64,000 nt of DNA from JAEYXS01 sp943367715 (lineage in GTDB: Bacteria; Verrucomicrobiota; Verrucomicrobiia; Limisphaerales; JAEYXS01): the NCBI GenBank assembly GCA_943367715.1, contig CALRJY020000036.1, forward strand, positions 1 through 64,000, written 5' to 3'. The notes below the pieces were generated by a model that was given only the letters and a program-made list of their open reading frames with translations, did not search any database and was not told where the DNA came from. Numbering within the stretch: position 1 is the first letter of the stretch; each line of letters starts with the position of its first letter. This document shows, piece after piece, positions 49,947-57,090 of the stretch. Both the position numbers and the translations under genes were made by a program.

Positions 49947-51206
49947 ATGGCAAACGAGAAAAGTTTCATGAAGGCGTTGAAGTGCCGCGAGTGCGGCCAC
50001 GAATATCCCCTCGCCGCCACCCACGTCTGCGAATTCGATTTCGGCCCGCTCGAAGTCGTCTATGATTACGAGGCCATCCGTGGCTCCCTCACCCGCGCCT
50101 CCATCGAGAGCCGCGCGAAGACCATGTGGCGCTATCGCGAGCTGCTCCCCGTCGCGGGCGAACCCACCGTGGGCACGCAGGTCGGCTTCACGCCGCTTAT
50201 CAAGGCGGACCGCCTCGCCAAACGCCTCGGCATCCGCGAACTGTGGATCAAGAACGACGCCGTGAACTACCCCACCCTGTCCTTCAAGGACCGCGTGGTC
50301 AGCGTCGCCCTCAGCCGCGCCGTGGAACTCGGCTTCACCACCGTCGCCTGCGCTTCCACCGGCAACCTCGCCAACTCCGTGGCCGCCAATGCCGCTGCCG
50401 CTGGCTTGAAGGCTTACGTTTTCATCCCCGCTGATCTCGAGCACGGCAAGGTCATCAACTCCCTCGTCTACGGTGCCAACGTCATCGGCATCAAGGGCCA
50501 CTACGACGAAGTGAACCGCCTCTGCGCCGAGATCGCCGGCAAATACGGCTGGGCGTTCGTGAACGTCAACATGCGCCCCTACTACGCCGAAGGCTCCAAG
50601 AGCATGGGCTTCGAGATCCAGGAACAATTGGGCTGGCGCATTCCGCAACACACCGTCATCCCGATGGCATCTGGCTCCTTGCTCACCAAGATCCATAAGA
50701 GCTATCAGGAATTCTCCAAGCTCGGCCTCGTCTCGAACACCAAGTGGAAGATGCATGGCGCCCAGGCTACCGGTTGCAATCCGATCTCGGCCGCGCAGAA
50801 GCAAGGCTTGGACTTCTTCAAGCCCGTGAAGCCGAACACGATCGCGAAGTCCCTCGCCATCGGCACTCCCGCAGATGGTTTCTACTCCCTGCGCGTGATG
50901 AAGGAAACCGGCGGCCATAGCGATGACGTCAGCGATGACGAGATCCGCGAAGGCATCAAGCTTCTCGCCGAATGCGAAGGCATTTTCGCCGAGACTGCTG
51001 GCGGCGTGACCGTCGGCGTGGCCAAGAAACTCATTGCCTCAGGCAAGATCCCGGCGGAAGATTCCGCTGTCCTCTGCATCACCGGTAACGGTCTTAAGAC
51101 CCTTGACGCCGTCGTCAACAGTGTCGGCCAGACCCGTGAGATCCGCCCCAGCCTCCGTGAATTCGAGGGCTTGCTGGAAACCGAAGATGCCGCGTGCAAA
51201 GCTTAA
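49947..51206 (+). CDS. thrC: Threonine-synthase-family PLP enzyme under SAM riboswitch control
   Basis: 419 residues, fold-type II PLP enzyme. N-terminal zinc-ribbon-like Cys motif (CRECG...HVCEFDFGPLEV), PLP lysine in YPTLSFKDRVVSVA, STGNLANSVAANAAAAG, PMASGSLLTKI, and the phosphate-binding TAGGVTVGVAKKL. Overall it is a threonine synthase, which acts on O-phosphohomoserine. The unusual point is the context: a SAM-I riboswitch and terminator in front, and a sulfur-carrier gene (7-base gap) and NIL-domain gene behind, all ending at a terminator. This suggests an enzyme that uses O-phosphohomoserine with a protein thiocarboxylate to make homocysteine; that substrate choice is inference. Confidence 0.9.
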   Translation: MANEKSFMKALKCRECGHEYPLAATHVCEFDFGPLEVVYDYEAIRGSLTRASIESRAKTMWRYRELLPVAGEPTVGTQVGFTPLIKADRLAKRLGIRELWIKNDAVNYPTLSFKDRVVSVALSRAVELGFTTVACASTGNLANSVAANAAAAGLKAYVFIPADLEHGKVINSLVYGANVIGIKGHYDEVNRLCAEIAGKYGWAFVNVNMRPYYAEGSKSMGFEIQEQLGWRIPQHTVIPMASGSLLTKIHKSYQEFSKLGLVSNTKWKMHGAQATGCNPISAAQKQGLDFFKPVKPNTIAKSLAIGTPADGFYSLRVMKETGGHSDDVSDDEIREGIKLLAECEGIFAETAGGVTVGVAKKLIASGKIPAEDSAVLCITGNGLKTLDAVVNSVGQTREIRPSLREFEGLLETEDAACKA

Positions 51207-51213
51207 CTTTATT

Positions 51214-51489
51214 ATGCCAGTGAATATCCGTATCCCAACTCCGCTCCGCAAGCTCACGAACAACGAAGAGGTTGTGGAGGTCACCGCCAACACCATTGGC
51301 GGGGCCATCAACGAATTGCAGTCCCGCTATCCCGGCATCCAGGAACGTTTGCTGGATGAGAACGGTGGCGTGCGCCGCTTCGTGAATGTCTATGTGAATG
51401 AGGAAGATATCCGCTTCCTCCAGAACAAGGAAACGCCGCTCAAAGACGGCGACGAAGTCAGCATCATCCCCGCCATCGCCGGGGGTTAA
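51214..51489 (+). CDS. MoaD/ThiS-family sulfur carrier protein
   Basis: 91 residues from ATG 51214. Ubiquitin-like beta-grasp: VNIRIPTPLRKLTNN, GGAINELQSRYPGIQERL, RRFVNVYVNEEDIRFLQ, TPLKDGDEVSIIPAIAGG. It ends in the diglycine tail (AGG) with nothing after it, so it needs no proteolysis before thiocarboxylate formation. Members carry sulfur for molybdopterin, thiamin, cysteine (CysO) or homocysteine (HcyS). It is in the same operon as the thrC-like gene and the NIL gene, so a role in homocysteine formation is favoured over molybdenum cofactor. Confidence 0.93.
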   Translation: MPVNIRIPTPLRKLTNNEEVVEVTANTIGGAINELQSRYPGIQERLLDENGGVRRFVNVYVNEEDIRFLQNKETPLKDGDEVSIIPAIAGG

Positions 51490-51499
51490 AGGAGCTGCC

Positions 51500-51808
51500 A
51501 TGCCCACCAAAACTAAAAAAGCCGCGAAATCAGCCAAAGCTGCCAAGCCTGTTGCCGCTCCCAAGCACCAGAATACGCGCTTGTGGCTCATGTATCCGCC
51601 CAAGAAGATCACCGAGCCCATCATCTGGCAGATTTCCCAGAAATTTAAGGTGGTCACGAACGTCCGTCAGGCCAGCGTAACTGGCGAGATTGGAATCGTT
51701 TGCCTCGAATTATCCGGTCTGCGCCCCGAGGTAAAAGCCACCATCAAGTGGCTCGTCAGCCTCGGTATCAGCGTGGAACCAGTCGAAATTAGCGTCGTAG
51801 AAAGCTAA
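51500..51808 (+). CDS. NIL-domain protein
   Basis: 102 residues from ATG 51500, preceded by AAAGGAG. A Lys/Ala-rich leader (~25 residues) is followed by a NIL domain: RLWLMYPPKKITEPIIWQIS, KFKVVTNVRQASVTGEIGIV and IKWLVSLGISVEPVEISV. NIL domains occur at the C-terminus of the methionine transporter ATPase MetN and in ferredoxin fusions linked to sulfide incorporation into homocysteine in methanogens. A sulfur/methionine role here is supported by the riboswitch. Last gene of the operon. Confidence 0.9.
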   Translation: MPTKTKKAAKSAKAAKPVAAPKHQNTRLWLMYPPKKITEPIIWQISQKFKVVTNVRQASVTGEIGIVCLELSGLRPEVKATIKWLVSLGISVEPVEISVVES

Positions 51809-51836
51809 ACTTAGCCAGTCTAATCACCTTCTCCGA

Positions 51837-51872
51837 AATCCCCGCCCCATAACAGGCGGGGATTCTTTTTCT
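51837..51872 (+). terminator. Intrinsic terminator ending the SAM-regulated operon
   Basis: AATCCCCGCC, loop CCATAACA, GGCGGGGATT, then CTTTTTCTT. Perfect 10-bp stem, 28 bases after the NIL stop. Confidence 0.92.
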
Positions 51873-51900
51873 TGACCTTTGCACATAAAGGAGTTATGAA
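51872..51900 (+). promoter_or_regulatory. Candidate sigma-70-type promoter of HU gene
   Basis: TTGACC (51872-51877), 17 bases, TATGAA (51895-51900). It directly follows the previous terminator and precedes the HU gene. AAGGAG plus ATGAATACTCCAAGCTAA, a five-codon frame, begins within the -10 region. Confidence 0.5.
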
Positions 51901-51945
51901 TACTCCAAGCTAAAAGAAATGGGTAAAGACCAACCAGGAGAGGCT

Positions 51946-52302
51946 ATGACAAAAAGAGACTTGGTAGTGCGGATTGCCAGCGAAACAGGACTTGTTCAGC
52001 AACAGATCTTGGAAGTCGTCCAGAAGACTTTGGACTACATTTCCCAAGCCGTGGCTGAGGGCAAGAATGTGGAGCTGCGCAACTTTGGCGTGTTCGAAGT
52101 CAAAGTACGCAAAGCCCGCATTGGTCGTAATCCGAATGCACCCGCTACCGACGTGCCCATCCCTCCCCGTGCCGTCGTGAAGTTCAAGCCCGGCAAGGAG
52201 ATGCGCGAAGCCGTCTTAAAGCTTACCCCCCAGCAGATTGCGGACGCCATCGCCGCCGCCCAGAATAATCCGCCGCCTCCTGCTGCCGGTCCAGAGATGT
52301 AA
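51946..52302 (+). CDS. HU/IHF-family DNA-binding protein
   Basis: 118 residues from ATG 51946 (MTKRDLVVRIASETG), preceded by AGGAGAGG, which decides against the ATG at 51919. HU/IHF signatures: VELRNFGVFEVKVRKARIGRNPNAP and VVKFKPGKEMREAV. A Pro/Ala/Asn-rich tail of about 20 residues follows the usual end. Nucleoid architecture and bending of DNA. Confidence 0.94.
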   Translation: MTKRDLVVRIASETGLVQQQILEVVQKTLDYISQAVAEGKNVELRNFGVFEVKVRKARIGRNPNAPATDVPIPPRAVVKFKPGKEMREAVLKLTPQQIADAIAAAQNNPPPPAAGPEM

Positions 52303-52332
52303 GCGCCTCAGCCTCAACGTAACTTTACTGTA

Positions 52333-52370
52333 AAACGCCTCAAGCACCTGCTTGAGGCGTTTGTCTTTTC
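52333..52370 (+). terminator. Intrinsic terminator after HU gene
   Basis: AAACGCCTCAAGCA, CC, TGCTTGAGGCGTTT, then GTCTTTT. Very long 14-bp stem with a 2-base loop (which opens to a tetraloop). Confidence 0.9.
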
Positions 52371-52485
52371 CCCTCATCTGCGAATCTCTGCGTCCATTTC
52401 ACCCCGGCTTGGAGTCGGGGCTGCGGTTAAATCTTCTTTCGCATTTACCCTCGCTAACAGCTTCGTTACTGTCCCCGCTCTATTT

Positions 52486-53736
52486 ATGGAACGTTTGCCC
52501 GGATTCCGTGATTTTTATCCTGAACCGCTCCCCGGTAATGAGCCGTGGAGCTGTGACGCACGCCAATACATCTTCGATACTTGGCGCTCCGTCGCCCGCC
52601 GCTATGGCTTCCGCGAATACGATGGCCCACCGCTTGAGCCGTTGGAGTTATACACGAACAAATCCGGTGCCGAAATCGTTGGCCAGCTCTTCAACTTCGT
52701 CGATAAAGGTGAACGCGCCGTATCCATGCGGCCCGAGCTGACCCCCACCGTCGCCCGCATGGTGGCCAGTGCTGAACGGGCCTATAAGAAGCCCATCAAG
52801 TGGTTCGCCATCCCTCAACTGTTCCGTTACGAGAAGCCCGGCAAAGGCCGCCTGCGCGAGCACTTCCAACTGAACTGCGACATCTTTGGTGAGAACGATG
52901 GCGCCGCCGATGCCGAGATCATCGCCCTGCTCATCGATGTGTGCCGTGCGTTAGGCCTAACCGCCGAAGACTTTGTGCTGCGCTTGAGTAACCGTCAGGT
53001 CTGGGAAAAGTTCTTTCTGGATCGCAATGGTTCCAAGGAGAAGGAATACGAGTTCTTCCAGATTGTGGATAAGATCGACCGTGAAAAGCCGGAAGTCTCA
53101 CAAGAAAAACTCAAGGCCCTCGGCATCAACTACGAGGATGTCACCACTTTTATCCAAAAGAGTGAACCCACTCCTGAGTTGCAAGCCTTGCTCGACAACC
53201 TCGCCGCCCGTGGCCTCAGCGATTTCGTGAAGACGGATTACGGTGTCATCCGCGGTCTCGCCTACTATACCGGTGTCGTGTTTGAAGCATTTGATCGCAA
53301 AGGCGAGTTCCGCGCCATCGCAGGCGGTGGTCGTTACAACAACCTCATCAAGCTCGTCAGCAACGGCAAGGTGGACCTGCCCGCGCTCGGCTTCGGCATG
53401 GGCGATGTCGTCCTGCTCGAACTTCTGAAATCCCGAGGCAAGCTGCCCAAGTTCAACGCGAACCTGAACGCCTACGTGATGATCGAGGACGAGACGCTAC
53501 GTCCAGAATCGCTCAAGCTCATCCAAGAACTGCGCGAAGCCAGCCTCATGGTGGACTACTCGCTGACGCCCGCCAAAGGCGACAAACAATTCAAACGCGC
53601 CCAGGAACTAGGCAGCAAATTCACCGTGCGTCTCGAAAAAAACGAAACGGGCACTCTCGCTATCGTGAAGAATCTGCAGACCCGGCAGGAAGAGCGAGTG
53701 AGTGCAGCAGAAGTAGTCGGTAAGCTGAAAAGCTAA
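52486..53736 (+). CDS. hisS: Histidyl-tRNA synthetase
   Basis: 416 residues. Class II synthetase: start MERLPGFRDFYPEP, motif 1 region MRPELTPTVARMV, motif 2 FRYEKPGKGRLREHFQLNCDIFG, RGLAYYTGVVFEAFD (histidine-binding loop) and AIAGGGRYNNLI, then a C-terminal anticodon-binding domain (about 325-415). Preceded by a pyrimidine-rich leader. Confidence 0.96.
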   Translation: MERLPGFRDFYPEPLPGNEPWSCDARQYIFDTWRSVARRYGFREYDGPPLEPLELYTNKSGAEIVGQLFNFVDKGERAVSMRPELTPTVARMVASAERAYKKPIKWFAIPQLFRYEKPGKGRLREHFQLNCDIFGENDGAADAEIIALLIDVCRALGLTAEDFVLRLSNRQVWEKFFLDRNGSKEKEYEFFQIVDKIDREKPEVSQEKLKALGINYEDVTTFIQKSEPTPELQALLDNLAARGLSDFVKTDYGVIRGLAYYTGVVFEAFDRKGEFRAIAGGGRYNNLIKLVSNGKVDLPALGFGMGDVVLLELLKSRGKLPKFNANLNAYVMIEDETLRPESLKLIQELREASLMVDYSLTPAKGDKQFKRAQELGSKFTVRLEKNETGTLAIVKNLQTRQEERVSAAEVVGKLKS

Positions 53737-53743
53737 CTCGTCC

Positions 53744-53960
53744 CGTTGCCCCGAAAGGGGCAAATGCCGGTAGCCACGGGTGACCAACGGGAACCCGTGG
53801 AATACAGATATAAAACACACCGCCCCGGAGGGGCGGATGAACTCCTCACCGACTGGCCATTCCCTCACGCGCTCCTTTCGGAGCGCAATGATTAACCACG
53901 GGTTCCCTTCGGTCACCCGCGGCTACTCGCACACGCTCCATTCGGGGCGCAGGAGACGGT
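53744..53960. repeat. Inverted pair of palindromic repeats between hisS and xylB
   Basis: TTGCCCC-GAAA-GGGGCAA (53748-53765), then GTAGCCACGGGTGACC...GGGAACCCGTGG (about 53769-53801) and its inverted copy CCACGGGTTCCC...GGTCACCCGCGGCTAC (about 53896-53931), with GCCCCGGAGGGGC and GCTCCTTTCGGAGC hairpins between. A BIME-like arrangement. No gene inside. Confidence 0.8.
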
Positions 53961-53971
53961 CGCCGAATCCC

Positions 53972-55504
53972 TTATTCCCCTCGCAACACAAACTGCCGGT
54001 GATGGCTGAACACCCCACGCAAACTCTTCGAAAGATCATCCTGCAGTGCTTGCACTTCCGCATACGTCGCGACAGCCTTCGCGTTAGGTTCCGCAGTTTC
54101 CTTCGCGTTCACCCGCACGAATTGATCCGTGATCTCATCGATGCCCACCTTTTCACCCACTTCCACCAGTGAACACCAGAGTGCCTGCAAGGCCGCACCA
54201 TACGCCGCCCCCTCGCTCACTTGCAGCGTGACCACCTCCGCGTTAAAAACATCCGCCATAAGCTGACGCCAAACCTTGGACTTCGCGCCACCACCCGTCG
54301 CCCGGATCTGCGTCGGCTTCACACCCAGCTGGGCCAAGCGACGCAGCCCATAATTCATCCCGAGCGTGACTCCTTCCATCGCCGCCCGAGCATAATGCGC
54401 GGGATTGGACGTCTTCTGCGTCACCCCAAAGAACACCCCCGTGCCATCCGGCACATTCGGCGTGCGTTCGCCTTCCAGATACGGTAGCAGGATAAGCCCA
54501 TCACTGCCCGGCTTCACCTTCGCGGCTTCTGCGGCAAACTTCTCATGTGTCCACCCCAGATTCTTGCGCACCATCTCCGTGGCCACCGTCACATTCATCG
54601 TGCAAAGCAGCGGCAGCCAATGATTCGTGGAATCGCAAAAGGCTGCGATCTCACCTTGCGGATCGACCACCGGCTTGTTCGCACAGGCATAGATCGTCCC
54701 GCTCGTCCCAAAGCTCGCCGTGATGAAACCCGCCCGCGTGTTGCCCGTGCCGATCGCCCCCATCATCTTATCGCCCCCACCCGCGCTCACGATCACGTCG
54801 GGAGACAGTCCCAGTTCCTTCGCCGTGGAAGGCTGCAGATAACCAACCGGTTGCTCGCTGGAGATCAGCGGCGGCAGCTTGCTCGCCAGATCGCCATCGA
54901 TGGCCTTGAGCACATCCGCACTCCACTTGCGCTTGCGCACATCCAGCAAGGCCGTGCCGCTCGCATCGCCGTATTCCATCACCGCTTCGCCCGTGAGCCA
55001 GTAATTGATGTAATCATGCGGCAGCATAACTGTATGCAGCCGCGCGAAATTCTTCGGCTCATGCTTCTTCATCCACAAAATCTTCGGCGCAGTGAACCCT
55101 GGCAGCACGGCATTACCGATGGCCTTGATGGCCGCTTTCTGCCCACCCAAAGCCGCCGTGATCTCTTCACACTCCGGCGCCGTTGAGGTGTCACACCAGA
55201 GCTTCGCCGGGCGGATCACTTTGCCATTCTTATCCAACGGCACAAAACCATGCTGCTGCCCGCTCACGCCGATGGCCTGCACCTCACCCGCCTTGGCCTT
55301 CGCTTGCTTGAGTGCTTGGCGGATGGATTTCGACGTCGCCTCAATCCACAGGTGGGGATGCTGCTCCTTCGCGCCTGCGGGCAGATCGGGAATCATTCCG
55401 TAAGCTTCCGAAGCCGCGCCTAAAACTTTTCCATCCTTCGCATCCACCACGAGGGCCTTGGTGGATTGCGTTCCGCTGTCGATGCCGATGAGCAATGTGC
55501 GCAT
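53972..55504 (-). CDS. xylB: Xylulokinase
   Basis: 510 residues from ATG 55504 (MRTLLIGIDSGTQSTKALVVD), which is the typical FGGY kinase start; the eight residues upstream are not. ATP-binding and catalytic signatures: ASGTALLDVRKRKW, VIVSAGGGDKMMGAIG, GTSGTIYACANKP, LPYLEGERTPNVP and RATGGGAKSKVWRQLMADV. Phosphorylates D-xylulose. No xylose isomerase or transporter is next to it. Confidence 0.9.
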   Translation of the reverse strand: MRTLLIGIDSGTQSTKALVVDAKDGKVLGAASEAYGMIPDLPAGAKEQHPHLWIEATSKSIRQALKQAKAKAGEVQAIGVSGQQHGFVPLDKNGKVIRPAKLWCDTSTAPECEEITAALGGQKAAIKAIGNAVLPGFTAPKILWMKKHEPKNFARLHTVMLPHDYINYWLTGEAVMEYGDASGTALLDVRKRKWSADVLKAIDGDLASKLPPLISSEQPVGYLQPSTAKELGLSPDVIVSAGGGDKMMGAIGTGNTRAGFITASFGTSGTIYACANKPVVDPQGEIAAFCDSTNHWLPLLCTMNVTVATEMVRKNLGWTHEKFAAEAAKVKPGSDGLILLPYLEGERTPNVPDGTGVFFGVTQKTSNPAHYARAAMEGVTLGMNYGLRRLAQLGVKPTQIRATGGGAKSKVWRQLMADVFNAEVVTLQVSEGAAYGAALQALWCSLVEVGEKVGIDEITDQFVRVNAKETAEPNAKAVATYAEVQALQDDLSKSLRGVFSHHRQFVLRGE

Positions 55505-55738
55505 AGAAAATTGTGTGTATCTTTTCACCCCTCTGGAATCCCATGCGCGAATGACTTCGCAGACCGGAACCAGAGTGAAACGCCGCGTAGAATACTCCTT
55601 TGCCGCGTCACTTCCAACGTGAAACTGTCATTGCAAAAATTTTCCTGAAAAGGACTTGAGACACGCACAAAGCAGGACGATATTTCGCCTAGAAACACGG
55701 TGAGTCATTCACCGTCTGATCTTTGAAAGAATAACGGG

Positions 55739-55933
55739 CCGGTCTAAAAATCGTTGGGGCACTGCATCCGTTCCACAGGTCAGGGAAAGTTCTGCTGAGG
55801 GGCACATCGCGAATGATCTGCCACCGAAGAGCAACGCACCCGGAGACATTGGAACCGCAGAGAGATAGAGACAGAGTTAGTGAAAACAAGTCAGTGATAG
55901 AGAAAAGATAGAGCCCGGCATTTTTAGACCGGC
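55739..55933. repeat. Candidate MITE-like element with 14-bp terminal inverted repeats
   Basis: GCCGGTCTAAAAAT at 55739-55752 and its exact complement ATTTTTAGACCGGC at 55920-55933 bound 167 bases of non-coding sequence. No clear target-site duplication flanks it, and no second copy is in the window. Confidence 0.45.
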
Positions 55934-56126
55934 TTAGATTTACCCTGCGCTGTTCGTGATTGCGCAACAAAGTCCTTGGACCGTAATTAATCAATGCGGG
56001 GCCTTAACTTCCAAAGCTTACGACAGGCCTTAATTGGACGTCGGAAGCCTAAGATTCGGTCCCACCTATATCAGGGCAGTTCATAGGTACCGTTCCACAC
56101 GGCAGAGGTGGGGTATGCTTTCGGTG

Positions 56127-56213
56127 AAGCTCGAATGGCGAAGATGTGAAACAGGCCACAGACCAAAGTGATGGCCGACCTCTTCCGCATTCGAGCTTTT
56201 CCTTTTTCCAAGT
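56127..56213 (+). ncRNA. Candidate structured RNA or terminator
   Basis: An 11-bp perfect stem (AAGCTCGAATG at 56127-56137, CATTCGAGCTT at 56188-56198) encloses a second stem GGCCA/TGGCC (56154-56158, 56172-56176). The 3' side continues TTTCCTTTTTCC. It could be the end of a small RNA transcribed from the left. Confidence 0.4.
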
Positions 56214-56309
56214 GTGACACTCAGCCTTGATATCTCATCAACCGTAAACTCGCACCCATAATTTCGGGCTTCATCCCTTATCCGACCGTTTCACTTCTCG
56301 CCCCCTCTT

Positions 56310-56633
56310 TCAACTCCACGCTGCCAATTCCATCACGAATTCGCGCGTCACTACTGGTGCGAACTTTAACACTTCGCTAGGGTACATAGTGGCGGAATGA
56401 TACATTTGGTATGACTCAATATAGCTAGGCATGGACGCAAGCAAACTTTTCGCAATGGCCGCAGTAGTTGCTCTCTGTTTCGCATCCATGTGTTCAAATA
56501 ACCAATTCGCCTCATTGCTGGTAATTCCATTCTCACAAGCGGTGCCGTAGAACGTGGCTATGTTTTCCCCATCTGTCCTGTCATCTAATGTAGCCATCCA
56601 TTCAGCGATTCTTTTTGTGACTTTCTTTTTCAT
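56310..56633 (-). CDS. Small hypothetical protein, tandem paralogue A
   Basis: 107 residues, ATG 56633. No signal or membrane segment. It is clearly related to the next gene: ENGITSNEANWLFEHM / SYIESYQMYHSAT / PVVTREFVMELAAW versus ENEVSVGKAQWLYDLM / ERMESYQMFHSTT / PVTREFVKEVAAW. The family is unknown to me; the sequence looks like a small helical regulatory or immunity-type protein. Lower GC than the surroundings. Confidence 0.72.
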   Translation of the reverse strand: MKKKVTKRIAEWMATLDDRTDGENIATFYGTACENGITSNEANWLFEHMDAKQRATTAAIAKSLLASMPSYIESYQMYHSATMYPSEVLKFAPVVTREFVMELAAWS

Positions 56634-56676
56634 GCAATGGCTTATCGGATATCAAGTGTTGCCACCTCACAGTTAT

Positions 56677-57003
56677 CTACACCTTCCAAGCTGCTACCTC
56701 CTTCACAAATTCACGCGTCACAGGCACACTTGAATCCAGCATCCGCCCCGGAGTTGTCGTCGTGGAGTGAAACATCTGATAGGACTCCATCCTTTCTGGC
56801 ATGTCGACCAGTAGCTTCGCTGCCACAGAGGCCACCGCAGATCGCTGATCCGGCATCATCAAATCGTAGAGCCACTGCGCTTTACCAACAGAAACCTCAT
56901 TCTCAACAGCCAGAAAATGCAATCTCTCAATGATATGCATCGGCACCCTTTGGTTGATCTTGCCTATCAAGTAAGCGATCTCGTCCTTGATTTCCATAAT
57001 CAT
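56677..57003 (-). CDS. Small hypothetical protein, tandem paralogue B
   Basis: About 108 residues from ATG 57003 (MIMEIKDEIAYLIGK), preceded by GGGAGAG. Paralogous to the gene at 56310 over its full length (about 40% identical by eye over the C-terminal 75 residues). The two lie head to tail with 43 bases between. Function unknown. Confidence 0.72.
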   Translation of the reverse strand: MIMEIKDEIAYLIGKINQRVPMHIIERLHFLAVENEVSVGKAQWLYDLMMPDQRSAVASVAAKLLVDMPERMESYQMFHSTTTTPGRMLDSSVPVTREFVKEVAAWKV

Positions 57004-57090
57004 CTTCTCTCCCAAGCCTACTCGATAGCCTTCCCTCAGGAAATCTCAATTCATGGTTTTCTTCCCGCCGGCTTGGGCTAGAATGACGTC

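Larger units (their letters stand above)
55505..56309. other. Large intergenic region with an inverted-repeat element and a structured RNA candidate
   Basis: About 800 bases. The frames here are short and have no recognisable protein. It contains a 195-base segment bounded by 14-bp terminal inverted repeats (55739-55933) and a two-stage hairpin with a T-rich 3' end (56127-56213). Confidence 0.6.

Noticed and set aside
55689..55994. 101-residue minus-strand frame
   Set aside because: Spans the inverted-repeat element; composition not protein-like and no start signal.
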